NCBI GenBank assembly: GCA_002632325.1
Contig: NSJK01000008.1
Coordinates: 1-64,000, forward strand
DNA from: Lysobacterales bacterium
Lineage (GTDB): Bacteria; Pseudomonadota; Gammaproteobacteria; Xanthomonadales; Rhodanobacteraceae
Direction of reading: 5' to 3'
Length of the DNA: 64,000 bases
The notes under the pieces were generated by a model that saw nothing but the letters and a program-made list of their open reading frames with translations, did not search any database and was not told the DNA's origin. Positions within the stretch are counted from its first letter, which is position 1; each line of letters opens with the position of its first letter. Positions 1 to 8,396 of the stretch are shown in pieces. The translations under genes were made by a program, and so were the position numbers.

Positions 1-2
1 GG

Positions 3-353
3 CCTGGAGACGGCAGCCTCTCATGCGGCAACTTGAGCGAAAAGTCCGAAGCCCCCGCACGCGCCGTGCTCGACGGCAATCGCCTCATCATCGCCGGATG
101 GAGTTGGTGGAAGACGCCCTTGGGCGACGGCAATTACAGCGCCCTGCTGCGGGTGCTCGATGCGACCTCGGGCGCAGAGCGCTTTTCCTCGACCTACGAC
201 ACCGCCGGTCACACCCACACGTATTTCCGCGACATCATCAGCGCGGGACCGGGGCAGGTCTACGCGCATGGCACGATCACCGACTGGACCTGGGTGACGA
301 CTTCGCGTTTCATCCTCGATCGCATCTTCGGCGACGGTTTCCAGACGCAGTGA
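3..353 (+). CDS. C-terminal part of a secreted repeat protein (5' end outside window)
   Basis: Frame 3 is open from the first bases of the window to the TGA at 351-353, giving the last 116 residues of a longer protein. The TTG at 33 is only an internal codon. The visible part alternates short beta-strand-like stretches (LIIAGWSW, SALLRVLDATSGAE, GPGQVYAHGTITD), which resembles the last blades of a beta-propeller or a delta-60/SBBP-type extracellular repeat protein. It ends DRIFGDGFQTQ. The same kind of ending (aromatic, Asp/Asn, Phe, short polar tail) closes the beta-helix proteins elsewhere in this window. The specific function is unknown. Export is inferred from the repeats and the tail. 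The gene is followed at once by a strong hairpin terminator. Confidence 0.6.
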   Translation, partial: PGDGSLSCGNLSEKSEAPARAVLDGNRLIIAGWSWWKTPLGDGNYSALLRVLDATSGAERFSSTYDTAGHTHTYFRDIISAGPGQVYAHGTITDWTWVTTSRFILDRIFGDGFQTQ

Positions 354-359
354 GGCGCG

Positions 360-390
360 GCAAGGGCAGGCATCCCTTGCCTGCCCTTGC
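360..390 (+). terminator. Hairpin terminator after the first (partial) gene
   Basis: A perfect 13-bp inverted repeat (gcaagggcaggca / tgcctgcccttgc) with a 5-nt loop starts 7 bases after the stop codon at 353. No long T run follows, as is usual in high-GC genomes. The next 200 bases up to 599 show nothing else I can recognise. Confidence 0.7.
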
Positions 391-599
391 ATCGGCCGCA
401 GCGCATTTCGCAGCGCCGGTCCAGCAGCGCGATCAGGCGCTTGCCGTTCCGGGCTGTGGCCGGCGGCGTCCTTCGTTCTCTTGGCCGGCACCGAAGCCGG
501 CTCTCGCTTCCTTGCAGCCTCGCGAGCCCGGACCGGCTCGGCCGGCGCCACGCGCGCGTTGCTTGCACAACGGGGGCGCGGCCGTGCAAGACTTGCACC

Positions 600-1415
600 A
601 TGAACAGCCACGCCATCGAGTTTCGTGGCGTGCCGTGCATCGAAATCGAGCGTGATGGCAGCCGTGCCATCGTCGCCCTGCACGGTGCGCAAGTGTTGTC
701 GTGGCGTGATGCGACAGGGCATGAGCACCTGTTCCTTGGCGAGCGCGCCGAGTTCGGCTCGGGCAAGGCGATCCGCGGCGGCATCCCGGTGATCTTCCCG
801 CAGTTCGCCGCGCGCGGGCCGTGGCGGCGGCATGGCTTCGCGCGGATCATGCCCTGGCAGTTCGATGGCGGTATCGCCGATGCCGCGCACTTCACGCTCG
901 ACGTGCAGGCGAGCGCCGAGTGGCCGCATGCCTGTGAGCTGTCACTTGCGGTGGAGCTGCAGGCGCGGCGGCTGTGCGTGAGGTTGTGCGTCACCAACAC
1001 CGGTATCACGCCGTTCGAGTTCACTGCCGCGCTGCACAGCTATCTGCGCGTGTCTGCGCTCGAATCGGCGGCACTGCACGGACTCGAGCCCTGCGATTTC
1101 GTCGACAGCGCAGCCAACGCGACACCATGTTCCGCAACGCAAGCACCGATCCGCTTTGATCGCGAAGTCGATCACATCTACGGCGACGTGCAGGCGCCGC
1201 TGATCCTGAGCGATGGCGTTCATCAGATCGCGATCGCGCAGGAGGGCTTCAGTGATGTCGTGGTCTGGAACCCCGGCGCGCAGCTCGCCACGACCATCGC
1301 TGACCTTGCGCCCGACGAATACCGCCGCTTCGTCTGCGTCGAAGCCGCGCAGGTTCTGCAAGCCCGCAGGCTCGAACCCGGCATGCTGTGGCAAGGGCGG
1401 CAGATCCTGGGCTGA
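600..1415 (+). CDS. D-hexose-6-phosphate mutarotase-like (aldose 1-epimerase superfamily, YeaD type)
   Basis: This 271-aa protein belongs to the galactose-mutarotase-like beta-sandwich family. YeaD-type members interconvert alpha and beta anomers of hexose 6-phosphates in the cytosol. The pattern GVPCIEIERDG...ALHGAQVLSW...FLGERAEFGSGKAIRGGIPVIFPQF is typical of YeaD proteins. The likely catalytic His lies in RHGFARIMPWQ (about residue 80), and a second conserved His is in EVDHIYGD (about 180). The length is close to the usual 270-300. The ATG at 600 was chosen because the family homology begins there, although the frame stays open upstream. The gene stands alone, convergent with the histidine phosphatase. 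The substrate is inferred from the family only. Confidence 0.85.
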   Translation: MNSHAIEFRGVPCIEIERDGSRAIVALHGAQVLSWRDATGHEHLFLGERAEFGSGKAIRGGIPVIFPQFAARGPWRRHGFARIMPWQFDGGIADAAHFTLDVQASAEWPHACELSLAVELQARRLCVRLCVTNTGITPFEFTAALHSYLRVSALESAALHGLEPCDFVDSAANATPCSATQAPIRFDREVDHIYGDVQAPLILSDGVHQIAIAQEGFSDVVVWNPGAQLATTIADLAPDEYRRFVCVEAAQVLQARRLEPGMLWQGRQILG

Positions 1416-1518
1416 AGCGCCGCGGGTCGGTGTCGAACTTCATTCTTGCCGCGGTCGTGATCGGCGGTCACGCATCAATCTTGCAGACAATCGCCAGCGC
1501 CACCCCTTTGCGTGCGGC

Positions 1519-2220
1519 TCAGGGAATCGCCAGTGAGCGTTCCGGATCGCCCCAGGCGCTGCTGCGCAGCTTGGGCGGCAGGTGGCCGACATCGCCGACC
1601 GCGATCACGTGGGCGCGGCCTTTGTCGTCGATGCGGATCGTGGTGATGCTGGCGTTGCCGATCGACATCGCCAACCAGGCGTTGGTATCGACGTCGAGTG
1701 CACGGGTGACGAGATAACGGATCACGTTGCCGTGGCAGACCAAGAGATCGCTGCGGTTCTCGCCCTTGGGTGCGGTGAAGAAGCGCGCGAACACGCGATC
1801 GAGCTGCGCCTTGCAGGCGGCCATGTCTTCGGGCTTTTCTTCCTTGGCCACGTTGCCGAGCGTGGTCGGCGGCGTGCACTCGGCAAGCTCGTCGACGGTT
1901 TCGAACGTGCGCTCGGGATAGACGTCGGCGCGGATCACGGCGGCGGTATCGTGGGCGCGCTGGATCGGACTGGCGTAGAGCCCGTCGAAGTGCGGCAGGG
2001 CGCCCAGCGCGGCGGCCGCCAGATGCGCCTGGGCCACGCCGATCGGTGACAGGTGCGGGCCGAGGCGCTGGTCGGCCTTGGGGTCCTTGTCGTAGTTGCC
2101 GTGGCGCACCAGCACGAGGGTATGCGCGAGCTTGGCCTGCGCGGGTTCGGGTGCCGGCGCCGCCACGCAAGGCGAAGCCAGCAACAACAAGACAAGCAGG
2201 ATGAAGGCGGTGCGCAGCAT
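1519..2220 (-). CDS. Secreted histidine phosphatase (phosphoglycerate mutase-like)
   Basis: This 233-aa protein starts with a signal peptide (MLRTAFILLVLLLLASPCVAA, residues 1-21), so it is probably periplasmic. The phosphatase signature LVLVRHGNYD, with the catalytic His at about residue 40, follows directly. A second conserved stretch, LLVCHGNVIRYLVTRAL (about 165-180), supplies the other active-site His of the branch-1 histidine phosphatase fold. The ATG at 2218-2220 was chosen because it yields a clean signal peptide; the frame is open further upstream. The substrate cannot be told; relatives include SixA, PGAM5-like and broad phosphomonoesterases. It faces away from the SPFH gene across a 173-bp intergenic region. 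Confidence 0.85.
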   Translation of the reverse strand: MLRTAFILLVLLLLASPCVAAPAPEPAQAKLAHTLVLVRHGNYDKDPKADQRLGPHLSPIGVAQAHLAAAALGALPHFDGLYASPIQRAHDTAAVIRADVYPERTFETVDELAECTPPTTLGNVAKEEKPEDMAACKAQLDRVFARFFTAPKGENRSDLLVCHGNVIRYLVTRALDVDTNAWLAMSIGNASITTIRIDDKGRAHVIAVGDVGHLPPKLRSSAWGDPERSLAIP

Positions 2221-2337
2221 CGGCGCAGTATCGCGCAAAGTCGATTCGCGTGTCCGGACGGCTCCTCGCCAGTTGAACGGCAAGCAAATGGATCGCGCGC
2301 GGGGAGCGTGGACTCTTTCGCGGTGGATGCGGAACTG

Positions 2338-2343
2338 TATAGT
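2338..2343 (+). promoter_or_regulatory. Possible -10 box for the SPFH/zinc-ribbon cluster
   Basis: TATAGT, preceded by ACTG, lies 50 bases before the start of the SPFH gene in the divergent intergenic region 2221-2393. No convincing -35 is visible at 16-18 bp. A recognisable Shine-Dalgarno (caggggac) lies just before the ATG at 2394. Confidence 0.35.
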
Positions 2344-2393
2344 TGCGGCCTCAAGGCGGGTGCGGTACCCGACCACGAAGCAGGGGACGAACG

Positions 2394-3545
2394 ATGGGTC
2401 TCATTCAAGCAGCAGTGGGCGCAATCGGCGGCACGCTCGCCGACCAGTGGAAAGACTTCTACACCGTGCCGGCTGGCTTGCCCTCGACCGCGGCGCTGTT
2501 CGCGGCGGTTCCACAAGGCACCAATGCGGGGCGTGGTTCGAACACCAAGGGCTCCTCGAACATCATCACCAACGGCTCGAAGATCATCGTGCCCGAAGGT
2601 TATGGCCTGCTCCTGTTCCAGGACGGCAAGATCACCGCACTGGCCGCGCAGGCGGGCGCCTACGAATGGCAGTCGGATGACATCAATTCCAAATCGATCT
2701 TCAGCGGCGGCGGATTGGTCGAATCGCTGATCAAGCAAAGCTGGGAGCGCTTCAAGTTCGGCGGTCAGCCTGGCGCGCAGCAGGCAGCTTACTTCGTTTC
2801 GCTCAAGGAGCTGCCCGACAACCGCTTCGGCACGCAGTCGGAAATCTATTGGGACGACGGCTTCCTCAACACTCAGGTCGGCGCAGTCACGCGCGGCTCC
2901 TACACGCTCAAGATCGTCGATCCGATCCTGTTCGTGAAGAACTTCGTGCCGGCGAGCTATCTGCAGGGCAACCAGATCTTCGATTTCACCGACATGGACA
3001 ACGCGGCCGCCAGCCAGTTGTTCAACGAGGTTGTGAGCTCGCTCGCGCCTGCGTTCAGCGCGTACACCAACGATCCGTCCAAGGGCAATCGCATCACCAA
3101 GCTGCAGCAGGATTCGCTCGGCTTCGCCAAGAGCCTGTCCGATGCAGTGGAACAGGCCTATCAATGGAAATCCGATCGTGGTCTGGCGATCGTCAAGACC
3201 GCGATCGTCTCGATCGAATACGACGCCAACACGCGCGAACTGCTCAAGAACGTGCAGCGTGCCGACGCATTGTCCGGCGCGCGCGGCAATTCCAACCTCC
3301 AGGCGAGCGTCGCTGCGGGCATGCAGGCAGCCGGCGAGAACGGCGGCGCCGCGGGCATGATGGGCATTGGCATGGCCTCGGGCATGATGGGCGGCATGGC
3401 CGGTCTGCAGCAGCCGGTCGCACCCGCCGCGCCACCGGCCGATGATCCGATGGCCAAGCTCAAGAAGGCCAAGGAGATGCTCGACGCCGGTCTCATCACC
3501 CAGACCGATTACGACGCGCTCAAGACCAAGACGCTCGGACTGTAA
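2394..3545 (+). CDS. SPFH (band 7) domain protein with C-terminal SHOCT domain, YdjI-like
   Basis: This 383-aa protein has an SPFH-like region (about residues 15-285; KIIVPEGYGLLLFQDGKITALAAQAGAYEW and GSYTLKIVDPILFVKNF are typical) of the 'virion core protein' subgroup that includes Bacillus YdjI. A Gly/Met/Ala-rich linker (about 300-345) follows. It ends in a SHOCT module (DDPMAKLKKAKEMLDAGLIT..DYDALK), a short helical domain usually found at the ends of oligomerising or membrane-linked proteins. There is no signal peptide or clear membrane helix, so it is probably a peripheral membrane scaffold. The ATG at 2394 has a good ribosome site. Only 21 bp separate it from the zinc-ribbon gene, suggesting one transcript. 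A membrane-stress scaffold role is inferred from the family. Confidence 0.85.
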   Translation: MGLIQAAVGAIGGTLADQWKDFYTVPAGLPSTAALFAAVPQGTNAGRGSNTKGSSNIITNGSKIIVPEGYGLLLFQDGKITALAAQAGAYEWQSDDINSKSIFSGGGLVESLIKQSWERFKFGGQPGAQQAAYFVSLKELPDNRFGTQSEIYWDDGFLNTQVGAVTRGSYTLKIVDPILFVKNFVPASYLQGNQIFDFTDMDNAAASQLFNEVVSSLAPAFSAYTNDPSKGNRITKLQQDSLGFAKSLSDAVEQAYQWKSDRGLAIVKTAIVSIEYDANTRELLKNVQRADALSGARGNSNLQASVAAGMQAAGENGGAAGMMGIGMASGMMGGMAGLQQPVAPAAPPADDPMAKLKKAKEMLDAGLITQTDYDALKTKTLGL

Positions 3546-3566
3546 GCACCCGACATCAGGACGCCC

Positions 3567-4871
3567 ATGTCCAACACCACGCCCCCGGTGCCGCCGTATC
3601 GCGGCCCCGGTTCACCCCGCGAGGTGCCGCCCGCGCCCGGCCAGTCGCCGATCGACCCGGCGACCTTGCCCGATCCGATCCGCAAGGAAATCGAGGCCCC
3701 CGATCCGGTCGCGATCGACACGGCTTCGAAGGAACTCGAAGACGGCGTCAATCGCTGTCCCAAGTGCGGCTCCACCGACGTTCGCCAGAAACCCGGCAGC
3801 GACCAGCTCATCTGCATGTATTGCCGACATCAGTGGCAGAGCGCGCGCGTGGAGGAACAGTTCGGGCTCGGCGAGGGCATCGATCAGCTCGAAGGCACGG
3901 TGATCGCATCGGGCGCGCGTGACATCGCCGCCGATGCCAGGAACCTCATGACCTTCAAGTGCAGCGGCTGCGGCGCCGAGGTGACGGTCAACACCGAGAA
4001 CGCGATGACCGCGCGCTGCCACTGGTGCCGGCATGTGCTCGGTGTGAACGAGCAGATCGCCAACGGCGCGGTGCCCGATGCGGTGCTGCCGTTCCACATC
4101 AAGAAGGAGGATGCGGTCGCGCGCATCCGCCAGTTCGTCGACAAGCGGCGGCTGTTCGCGCTCAAGGCCTTCAAGGAACAGTTCACGCCCGAGAACGTGG
4201 TCGGCGTGTATCTGCCCTACATGATCGTCGATGGCAACGCGAGCGCCGATGTCGGCGGTTTCGGCGAAATCAAGACGCGCGAATACACCAAGGGCAGCGG
4301 CGACAGCAAGAAGACCTACTACGACGCCGATGTCTACAGCGTGTCGCGCCATGTCGATTTCACCGTCGACGACCTGCCGCTGGAATCCTCGGCTGCGCGC
4401 GGCAATCTCGACACGCGCCGCAACACCAACAACATCATCAACACGATCCTGCCGTTCGACACCAAGAACGCGATCAAGTGGAACGCGTCCTATCTCGCCG
4501 GTTTCACCTCGGAGAAGCGCGATCTCAACGTCACGGGCCTGCGCCCCGAACTCGAAGACCAGTTGCTGTCGATCGCGCGCTCGCAGGTCGAGTATTCGGT
4601 GAATCAGTACGACCGCGGCGTGCGCTGGGAACAGGAGCGCATCGACGTGCACGGCTCGCGCTGGGTGTCGATGTACTTGCCGGTGTGGCTGTACTCGTAT
4701 TTCCAGCCCGGCAGCAACGGCGGCATGTTGCACTACATTGCGGTCAACGGTCGCACCGGCGAGACCATGGGCAGCGTGCCGGTGCAACAATGGAAACTCA
4801 TCTCCACCGCGCTCACCGTCGGCACCTTCGTCGAAGGCATCGTGCTGTGGCTGATCGGACACTCCTCATGA
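3567..4871 (+). CDS. Zinc-ribbon membrane-anchored protein (TFIIB-type zinc ribbon, YdjG-like)
   Basis: This 434-aa protein has a Pro-rich N-terminus (1-45) and two four-cysteine zinc ribbons: CPKC...CMYC at about 64-87 and CSGC...CHWC at about 132-154. A large central region follows that probably folds as a beta-rich domain (LPFHIKKEDAVARIRQFVDKRRLFA...YLPYMIVDGNASADVGGFGE...). A single hydrophobic helix closes the protein (STALTVGTFVEGIVLWLIG, about 412-431). The zinc fingers should therefore be cytosolic with the C-terminus in the membrane. Similar proteins are misnamed 'primosomal protein N-prime' or 'TFIIB-type zinc ribbon'. Bacillus YdjG, which sits beside the SPFH protein YdjI, is the best functional parallel I know. 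It lies between the SPFH gene and a small membrane protein gene. Confidence 0.8.
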   Translation: MSNTTPPVPPYRGPGSPREVPPAPGQSPIDPATLPDPIRKEIEAPDPVAIDTASKELEDGVNRCPKCGSTDVRQKPGSDQLICMYCRHQWQSARVEEQFGLGEGIDQLEGTVIASGARDIAADARNLMTFKCSGCGAEVTVNTENAMTARCHWCRHVLGVNEQIANGAVPDAVLPFHIKKEDAVARIRQFVDKRRLFALKAFKEQFTPENVVGVYLPYMIVDGNASADVGGFGEIKTREYTKGSGDSKKTYYDADVYSVSRHVDFTVDDLPLESSAARGNLDTRRNTNNIINTILPFDTKNAIKWNASYLAGFTSEKRDLNVTGLRPELEDQLLSIARSQVEYSVNQYDRGVRWEQERIDVHGSRWVSMYLPVWLYSYFQPGSNGGMLHYIAVNGRTGETMGSVPVQQWKLISTALTVGTFVEGIVLWLIGHSS

Positions 4872-4893
4872 CCGCCATTCAGGAGCATGCGCC

Positions 4894-5154
4894 ATGAGCG
4901 ACGATGGTGGACTGTGGCTGCTCACGCTCGGCCCGGCCAGCGCGACGGGACTGTACTGGTACCTGTACCGCTACTACCGCAACACCGACAAATCGCACGC
5001 GTTCGAACGCGAAACCAAGGTCGACGCCAAGCCCGTGACTGGCACCGACAACAAATGCGACGAAGTCATCGGCACCCGCGAAACCCGTATCCGCGGCGAC
5101 AACGTGAGTGCCTATCGACAGCGCGTGCAGCGCGTGCGGGGGGATACCTCCTGA
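4894..5154 (+). CDS. Small membrane protein of the SPFH/zinc-ribbon cluster
   Basis: This 86-aa protein is of unknown family. A hydrophobic, aromatic-rich segment (LWLLTLGPASATGLYWYLYRYYRN, about residues 7-30) suggests one membrane helix or amphipathic anchor near the N-terminus. A charged soluble tail follows (KSHAFERETKVDAKPV...CDEVIGTRETRIRGDNVSAYRQRVQRVRG). The ATG at 4894 has a good Shine-Dalgarno (aggag, 8 bases upstream) and begins 22 bp after the zinc-ribbon gene, so the three genes probably form an operon. It may play the part of the small integral-membrane partner in YdjGHI-like modules, but this is inferred from position only. Confidence 0.7.
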   Translation: MSDDGGLWLLTLGPASATGLYWYLYRYYRNTDKSHAFERETKVDAKPVTGTDNKCDEVIGTRETRIRGDNVSAYRQRVQRVRGDTS

Positions 5155-5385
5155 GAGTGAGCCGCCATCCCGGCGAAATCCGGGATCCAGTTTTTCTGCG
5201 CAGCCGCGGCGGATTCCAGCTTGACCGGCCCTTCGGCCGTTGAGAGTCGCCGGAATGGCAAGTGAAGACCTGTTCAACCGACGCATCTCGCGCAAGCATT
5301 GCGCAAACGCGCGATCGCCAAACGGCTTCAGAAAAAATGCTCCGGGCGCTGGGCGCAATGCTTGGTTGCCATCAAGGGTTGCGGG
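5155..5385. repeat. REP-like palindromic repeat in the intergenic region at the island border
   Basis: Between the small membrane protein and hipA lies a REP-like unit. It begins with the palindrome atcccggcgaaatccgggat (5167-5186), the familiar 'cccggcgaaagccggg' type of dispersed repeat. It continues to a 19-mer, gcccttcggccgttgagag (5228-5246), which recurs at 28959-28977. Bases 5247-5385 hold no recognisable gene; a short self-complementary patch (ttgcgcaa) is visible. The repeat sits exactly where the island-like genes begin. Confidence 0.55.
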
Positions 5386-6645
5386 TCATTCGCGCAGCTT
5401 GACTGCCTGAAAACCCGGGTAGGCGAACGCCCCGGCGATCCGCTCGCAATCGACCCCACTGATCCCGGCGGCACGCGCGGTGGCGAACCATTGCGCCTGC
5501 ACCGTCTCACGCATCGCTTCGACCAGCGCCGCCGCATCGCCAGGGCGCAGCCCGAAGCGCGTGGCTTGCGAGAGCAGGTTCTGCGCGGTGGCCGCGCGGC
5601 CGAAGTCGCCAACAGTCAGCGCCAGGTCGCGACGCTCGCTGCTGACCTGCGGATTGGGCGTGAGGTCGTAGGCCGGCGCCAGCCGCCAGTGCCGCTCCCG
5701 CGCCAGCAAGGCATGGTTGCGCGGGTGATCGTCGTTGTTGGAGATCAGGGCGTTGAAGCACATCCGCCGGAACAACTCCTGCGCGTCCTTCTCGGCCTGC
5801 ACACTCGCACGACGTAGTTCTTCGGCCAACAACAAATAGGACCAACGTGGTCGATCCTGATAGCCCTCGTCCGCGCGCAGCAAGCTCAAACCGCTGACCA
5901 TGCGATGACGAAAATATCCTTGCTCGGCCTTGTCACGATCGAAACGACGCACCAGCAGCACGTCGCGCCCGCCGACCGACACGACCTTGCTCTGCGCCAC
6001 GTCGAGGTCGCAACGGGCCGCCAGGCGCAGCATGGCGTGTTCGACCCGCGCCACGTTCCAGCGATCGTCCTTGAGGTTGAACTTGGCCAGCCACAGCGCG
6101 CCGTCGTCTTCGACCACAACCTTCGGGCGTGCGCCGCCCATCGAGGTGCCGGCGCGCAGCAACTCGGCGACCTGCATTGCCGTGACGTTCGTGCCTGCCG
6201 TCTCGTCCAGCAGGGCCTGCGCAATCTGCTGCAACCTCGCCAGCGCCAGAGTCTGGTTGTACTTGCGACGCGGTGCGGGCGGCTGCACGTTCAAGCCAAA
6301 GCCCAGCGCACCGGCACGGTCATCGGCCGACTCCAGCAGATAGCCCAGCTCGTCCGCAGGCGGCTTGCCGGCGTGGCGTTCGATCACCAGCCGTCCCCAG
6401 TAGTCCGGCCCGGCGTCGCGCAGCACGCCGAACACGCCCTTGTGATGCGTGGTCCGGTACTCGCGTTCGCCCAGGCGCAGCTCGACCGGGTCGAACTCCA
6501 CCGCATCGTCGCGCTCAAGATAACGACGGCCATAAACGAAGCGCCCTACGGGCACACCGTCACGGCCGGCGTCCAGCTCGAAGCGGCCTGCGGTGACTGC
6601 ATCCACCTGTCCGGGCAGGGTGATATAGACGAAGCATTCGCTCAT
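5386..6645 (-). CDS. Type II toxin-antitoxin system HipA-family Ser/Thr kinase toxin
   Basis: This 419-aa protein matches the HipA kinase family in length and motif order. Known HipA proteins phosphorylate glutamyl-tRNA synthetase or other targets and induce dormancy. Seen here: an N-terminal HipA beta-domain (about 1-110); a Gly-rich loop (TSMGGARPKV, 167-176); the ATP-site Lys (WLAKFNL, about 188); the catalytic motif NNDDHPRN (303-310), in which Asp305 and Asn310 align with HipA Asp309/Asn314; and the metal-binding YDLTPN (Asp327). All key residues are present, so it should be active. The antitoxin gene lies 18 bp upstream. The substrate is unknown. The gene is in the A/T-richer segment that looks acquired. 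Confidence 0.9.
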   Translation of the reverse strand: MSECFVYITLPGQVDAVTAGRFELDAGRDGVPVGRFVYGRRYLERDDAVEFDPVELRLGEREYRTTHHKGVFGVLRDAGPDYWGRLVIERHAGKPPADELGYLLESADDRAGALGFGLNVQPPAPRRKYNQTLALARLQQIAQALLDETAGTNVTAMQVAELLRAGTSMGGARPKVVVEDDGALWLAKFNLKDDRWNVARVEHAMLRLAARCDLDVAQSKVVSVGGRDVLLVRRFDRDKAEQGYFRHRMVSGLSLLRADEGYQDRPRWSYLLLAEELRRASVQAEKDAQELFRRMCFNALISNNDDHPRNHALLARERHWRLAPAYDLTPNPQVSSERRDLALTVGDFGRAATAQNLLSQATRFGLRPGDAAALVEAMRETVQAQWFATARAAGISGVDCERIAGAFAYPGFQAVKLRE

Positions 6646-6663
6646 GGCCGGCCTGCCTCGTCC

Positions 6664-6999
6664 TCAGAAATCGTTGTCGAGCTTGCGGCGTGGCCGAGCA
6701 CGCTCGCGGCGGTCGGCCAGCGCATGACCAATTTCGTCCGTACCGGGTGCCGCCAGCGGGTCGACCTGTTGCAACAGGTCATAGGCCCACAGCAACGCGA
6801 AGTAGGTGGCGATGGCGGTGGCCGGCTTGCCTTGCTCGGCATCGGCCACCGCGCGCGGCCCGGTGCCGATCTTCTCCGCCACCTGGGCGACAGTGAGGTT
6901 GCGCCGCAGGCGCGCCGCTTTCAGATTCGCGCCGAGGCGCTGCAGCGCAGTCTCCACCTCCAGCGGGGGCGTAGTGCGCAGGAGATTGGTCTTGGCCAT
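6664..6999 (-). CDS. HipB-like XRE-family antitoxin
   Basis: This 111-aa protein has a helix-turn-helix of the XRE/Cro type (about 20-65: LGANLKAARLRRNLTVAQVAEKIGTGPRAVADAEQGKPA). It has a helical middle and a basic/acidic C-terminal tail (DRRERARPRRKLDNDF). Antitoxin-first order and 18-bp spacing to the kinase are the normal hipBA layout. By analogy it should bind its own promoter and neutralise the toxin. It is somewhat longer than E. coli HipB (88 aa). The ATG at 6997-6999 lies close to a good promoter match at 7035-7063. Confidence 0.88.
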   Translation of the reverse strand: MAKTNLLRTTPPLEVETALQRLGANLKAARLRRNLTVAQVAEKIGTGPRAVADAEQGKPATAIATYFALLWAYDLLQQVDPLAAPGTDEIGHALADRRERARPRRKLDNDF

Positions 7000-7034
7000 A
7001 TGCTTTAACAGGATAGATAAGTAGTGTTGCAGTC

Positions 7035-7063
7035 CTTATAAAGCCGATATCTAGCGATTGCAA
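7035..7063 (-). promoter_or_regulatory. Sigma-70-like promoter for hipBA
   Basis: Read on the minus strand, TTGCAA (7063-7058) and TATAAG (7040-7035) are separated by exactly 17 bp, with the antitoxin start 36 bases further on. The 80-bp gap (7000-7079) is strikingly A/T-rich compared with the rest of the window. I did not find the classic HipB operator TATCC-N8-GGATA. Confidence 0.6.
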
Positions 7064-7079
7064 GGAGTACTCCGCGCCA

Positions 7080-8396
7080 TTAGCTCGCCGCCTCGGGGGC
7101 CGCGTCATATTCCTTGAACAGGCTGGCGATTACGGAGGGACGATCCGGGTGACCGTAGGCGGCCTCCAGGGCTGCCCTGAACTTCTCGTCCTTGATCGTT
7201 TCGTAGGTGAGGTCCTTGTAGGTGACCTTCAGGTTCGGGCTGATCTGCTGGTGTGCCCGCCCAAAGGCTTCCGACAGGTCGCACTCCAGCAGCGACAGCA
7301 TCTCCTTCTCGTTCGAGTCGGCGGACGAGAAGCGCTTGCGCAGTCGTTCCGGAAAGCGGTCTTTCAGCTTCGGAAGCAGCGTCTGCGCAAGCTCGCGAAT
7401 CGATTTCTGGACCGACTCCTCCAACTGTTTCTTGACACCATCGCGATAGGCTTCGATGCGCTTGCGGAACCATTCCAGCCGCTGGTCGAGGGCAGGCCGG
7501 TCCCAGCGCTTGATCAACCAGCCATGGTTCACGACATTGGTCAGGAATCCTTCGTAGAGCTTCTTGCGGTCGGCTTCCAGCACCTTCTCGGAGTACTTCG
7601 CCTTCTGTGGCTTGTCACTGGCATCAAGCTTCGGTTCCAGTGTGGACTGGTCCAGCACGTCGATCTCGACCTCCAGGCTGGTTTTACCCTCCAGCAGCGA
7701 GAAGGTATTGCGCAGGCGCTTCTCCAGATCGGCGTCTTCACCGATCAGAAGATCGTTGGGGATGGAGACCTTGCGCGAGGACAGCTTGTAGCCGGTGACT
7801 TCGAGCTCGACGTACTGCAACTGTGCATTGAATACGCGTTCCACGCGCGACACATCGAAAGATTTCGGCGGAATCTTCTCGATGTCGGCCAGAGACGCCT
7901 TCAATGCTTCCGGCGTCAGCGGTGCGCAACCGATTTCCGCGTCGCTCGGCAAGGTGTCGTGATCGCCACCTTCAGCCGCGGCAGCGTCCAGCAATTGCGC
8001 CAGTGGGTCACGGCCGATCGAGATGGCATTGGGCTTGAGTTCGCTGTGGGAACCCGCTTCGATCAATAGCGGCGTGGGCGAATACACAACCAGCGCGTCA
8101 TCGCAGGCCAGCACGCCGATGCGCAAACCTGGCTGCTGACGCAGGCTGATCTGATACTTCACGATCAGAGCCTGCAACGCCTTCAGGCCCTCAATCGTGC
8201 CATAGCCCAGGCGATAAACCTCGGGGTCACTGTCGACAATGATGGTGATCGCAGGCGCCTCCTTGCGATCCAGAAGCAAACCGATGGCCTCGGCGACAGG
8301 TAGGGTGACACCCGGCGCAATGTAGACCAGGCGCCTGCGGCAAGCAGCGATTGTCCTGGTCAGGTTGTGGTCATCGATCACCGTAAACGTATTCAT
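7080..8396 (-). CDS. Unrecognised 438-aa protein; N-terminus may be a degenerate phospholipase D-like fold
   Basis: I do not recognise a family with certainty. The N-terminal 150 residues alternate beta strands and helices (LVYIAPGVTLPVAEAIGLLL, ITIIVDSDPEVYRLGYGTIEGLKAL, GLRIGVLACDDALVVYSPTP). This order recalls PLD-like nuclease domains, but the HxK catalytic motif is not visible, so the domain would be inactive or misassigned. The C-terminal half is charged and helical (about 260-400, many Lys/Glu; probable coiled coil around 310-350). Its ATG overlaps the stop of the preceding short reading frame (ATGA), indicating translational coupling in a former or present operon. It lies 80 bp upstream of hipBA on the same strand and is less G+C-rich than its neighbours, suggesting transfer with the toxin-antitoxin pair. 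Confidence 0.7.
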   Translation of the reverse strand: MNTFTVIDDHNLTRTIAACRRRLVYIAPGVTLPVAEAIGLLLDRKEAPAITIIVDSDPEVYRLGYGTIEGLKALQALIVKYQISLRQQPGLRIGVLACDDALVVYSPTPLLIEAGSHSELKPNAISIGRDPLAQLLDAAAAEGGDHDTLPSDAEIGCAPLTPEALKASLADIEKIPPKSFDVSRVERVFNAQLQYVELEVTGYKLSSRKVSIPNDLLIGEDADLEKRLRNTFSLLEGKTSLEVEIDVLDQSTLEPKLDASDKPQKAKYSEKVLEADRKKLYEGFLTNVVNHGWLIKRWDRPALDQRLEWFRKRIEAYRDGVKKQLEESVQKSIRELAQTLLPKLKDRFPERLRKRFSSADSNEKEMLSLLECDLSEAFGRAHQQISPNLKVTYKDLTYETIKDEKFRAALEAAYGHPDRPSVIASLFKEYDAAPEAAS

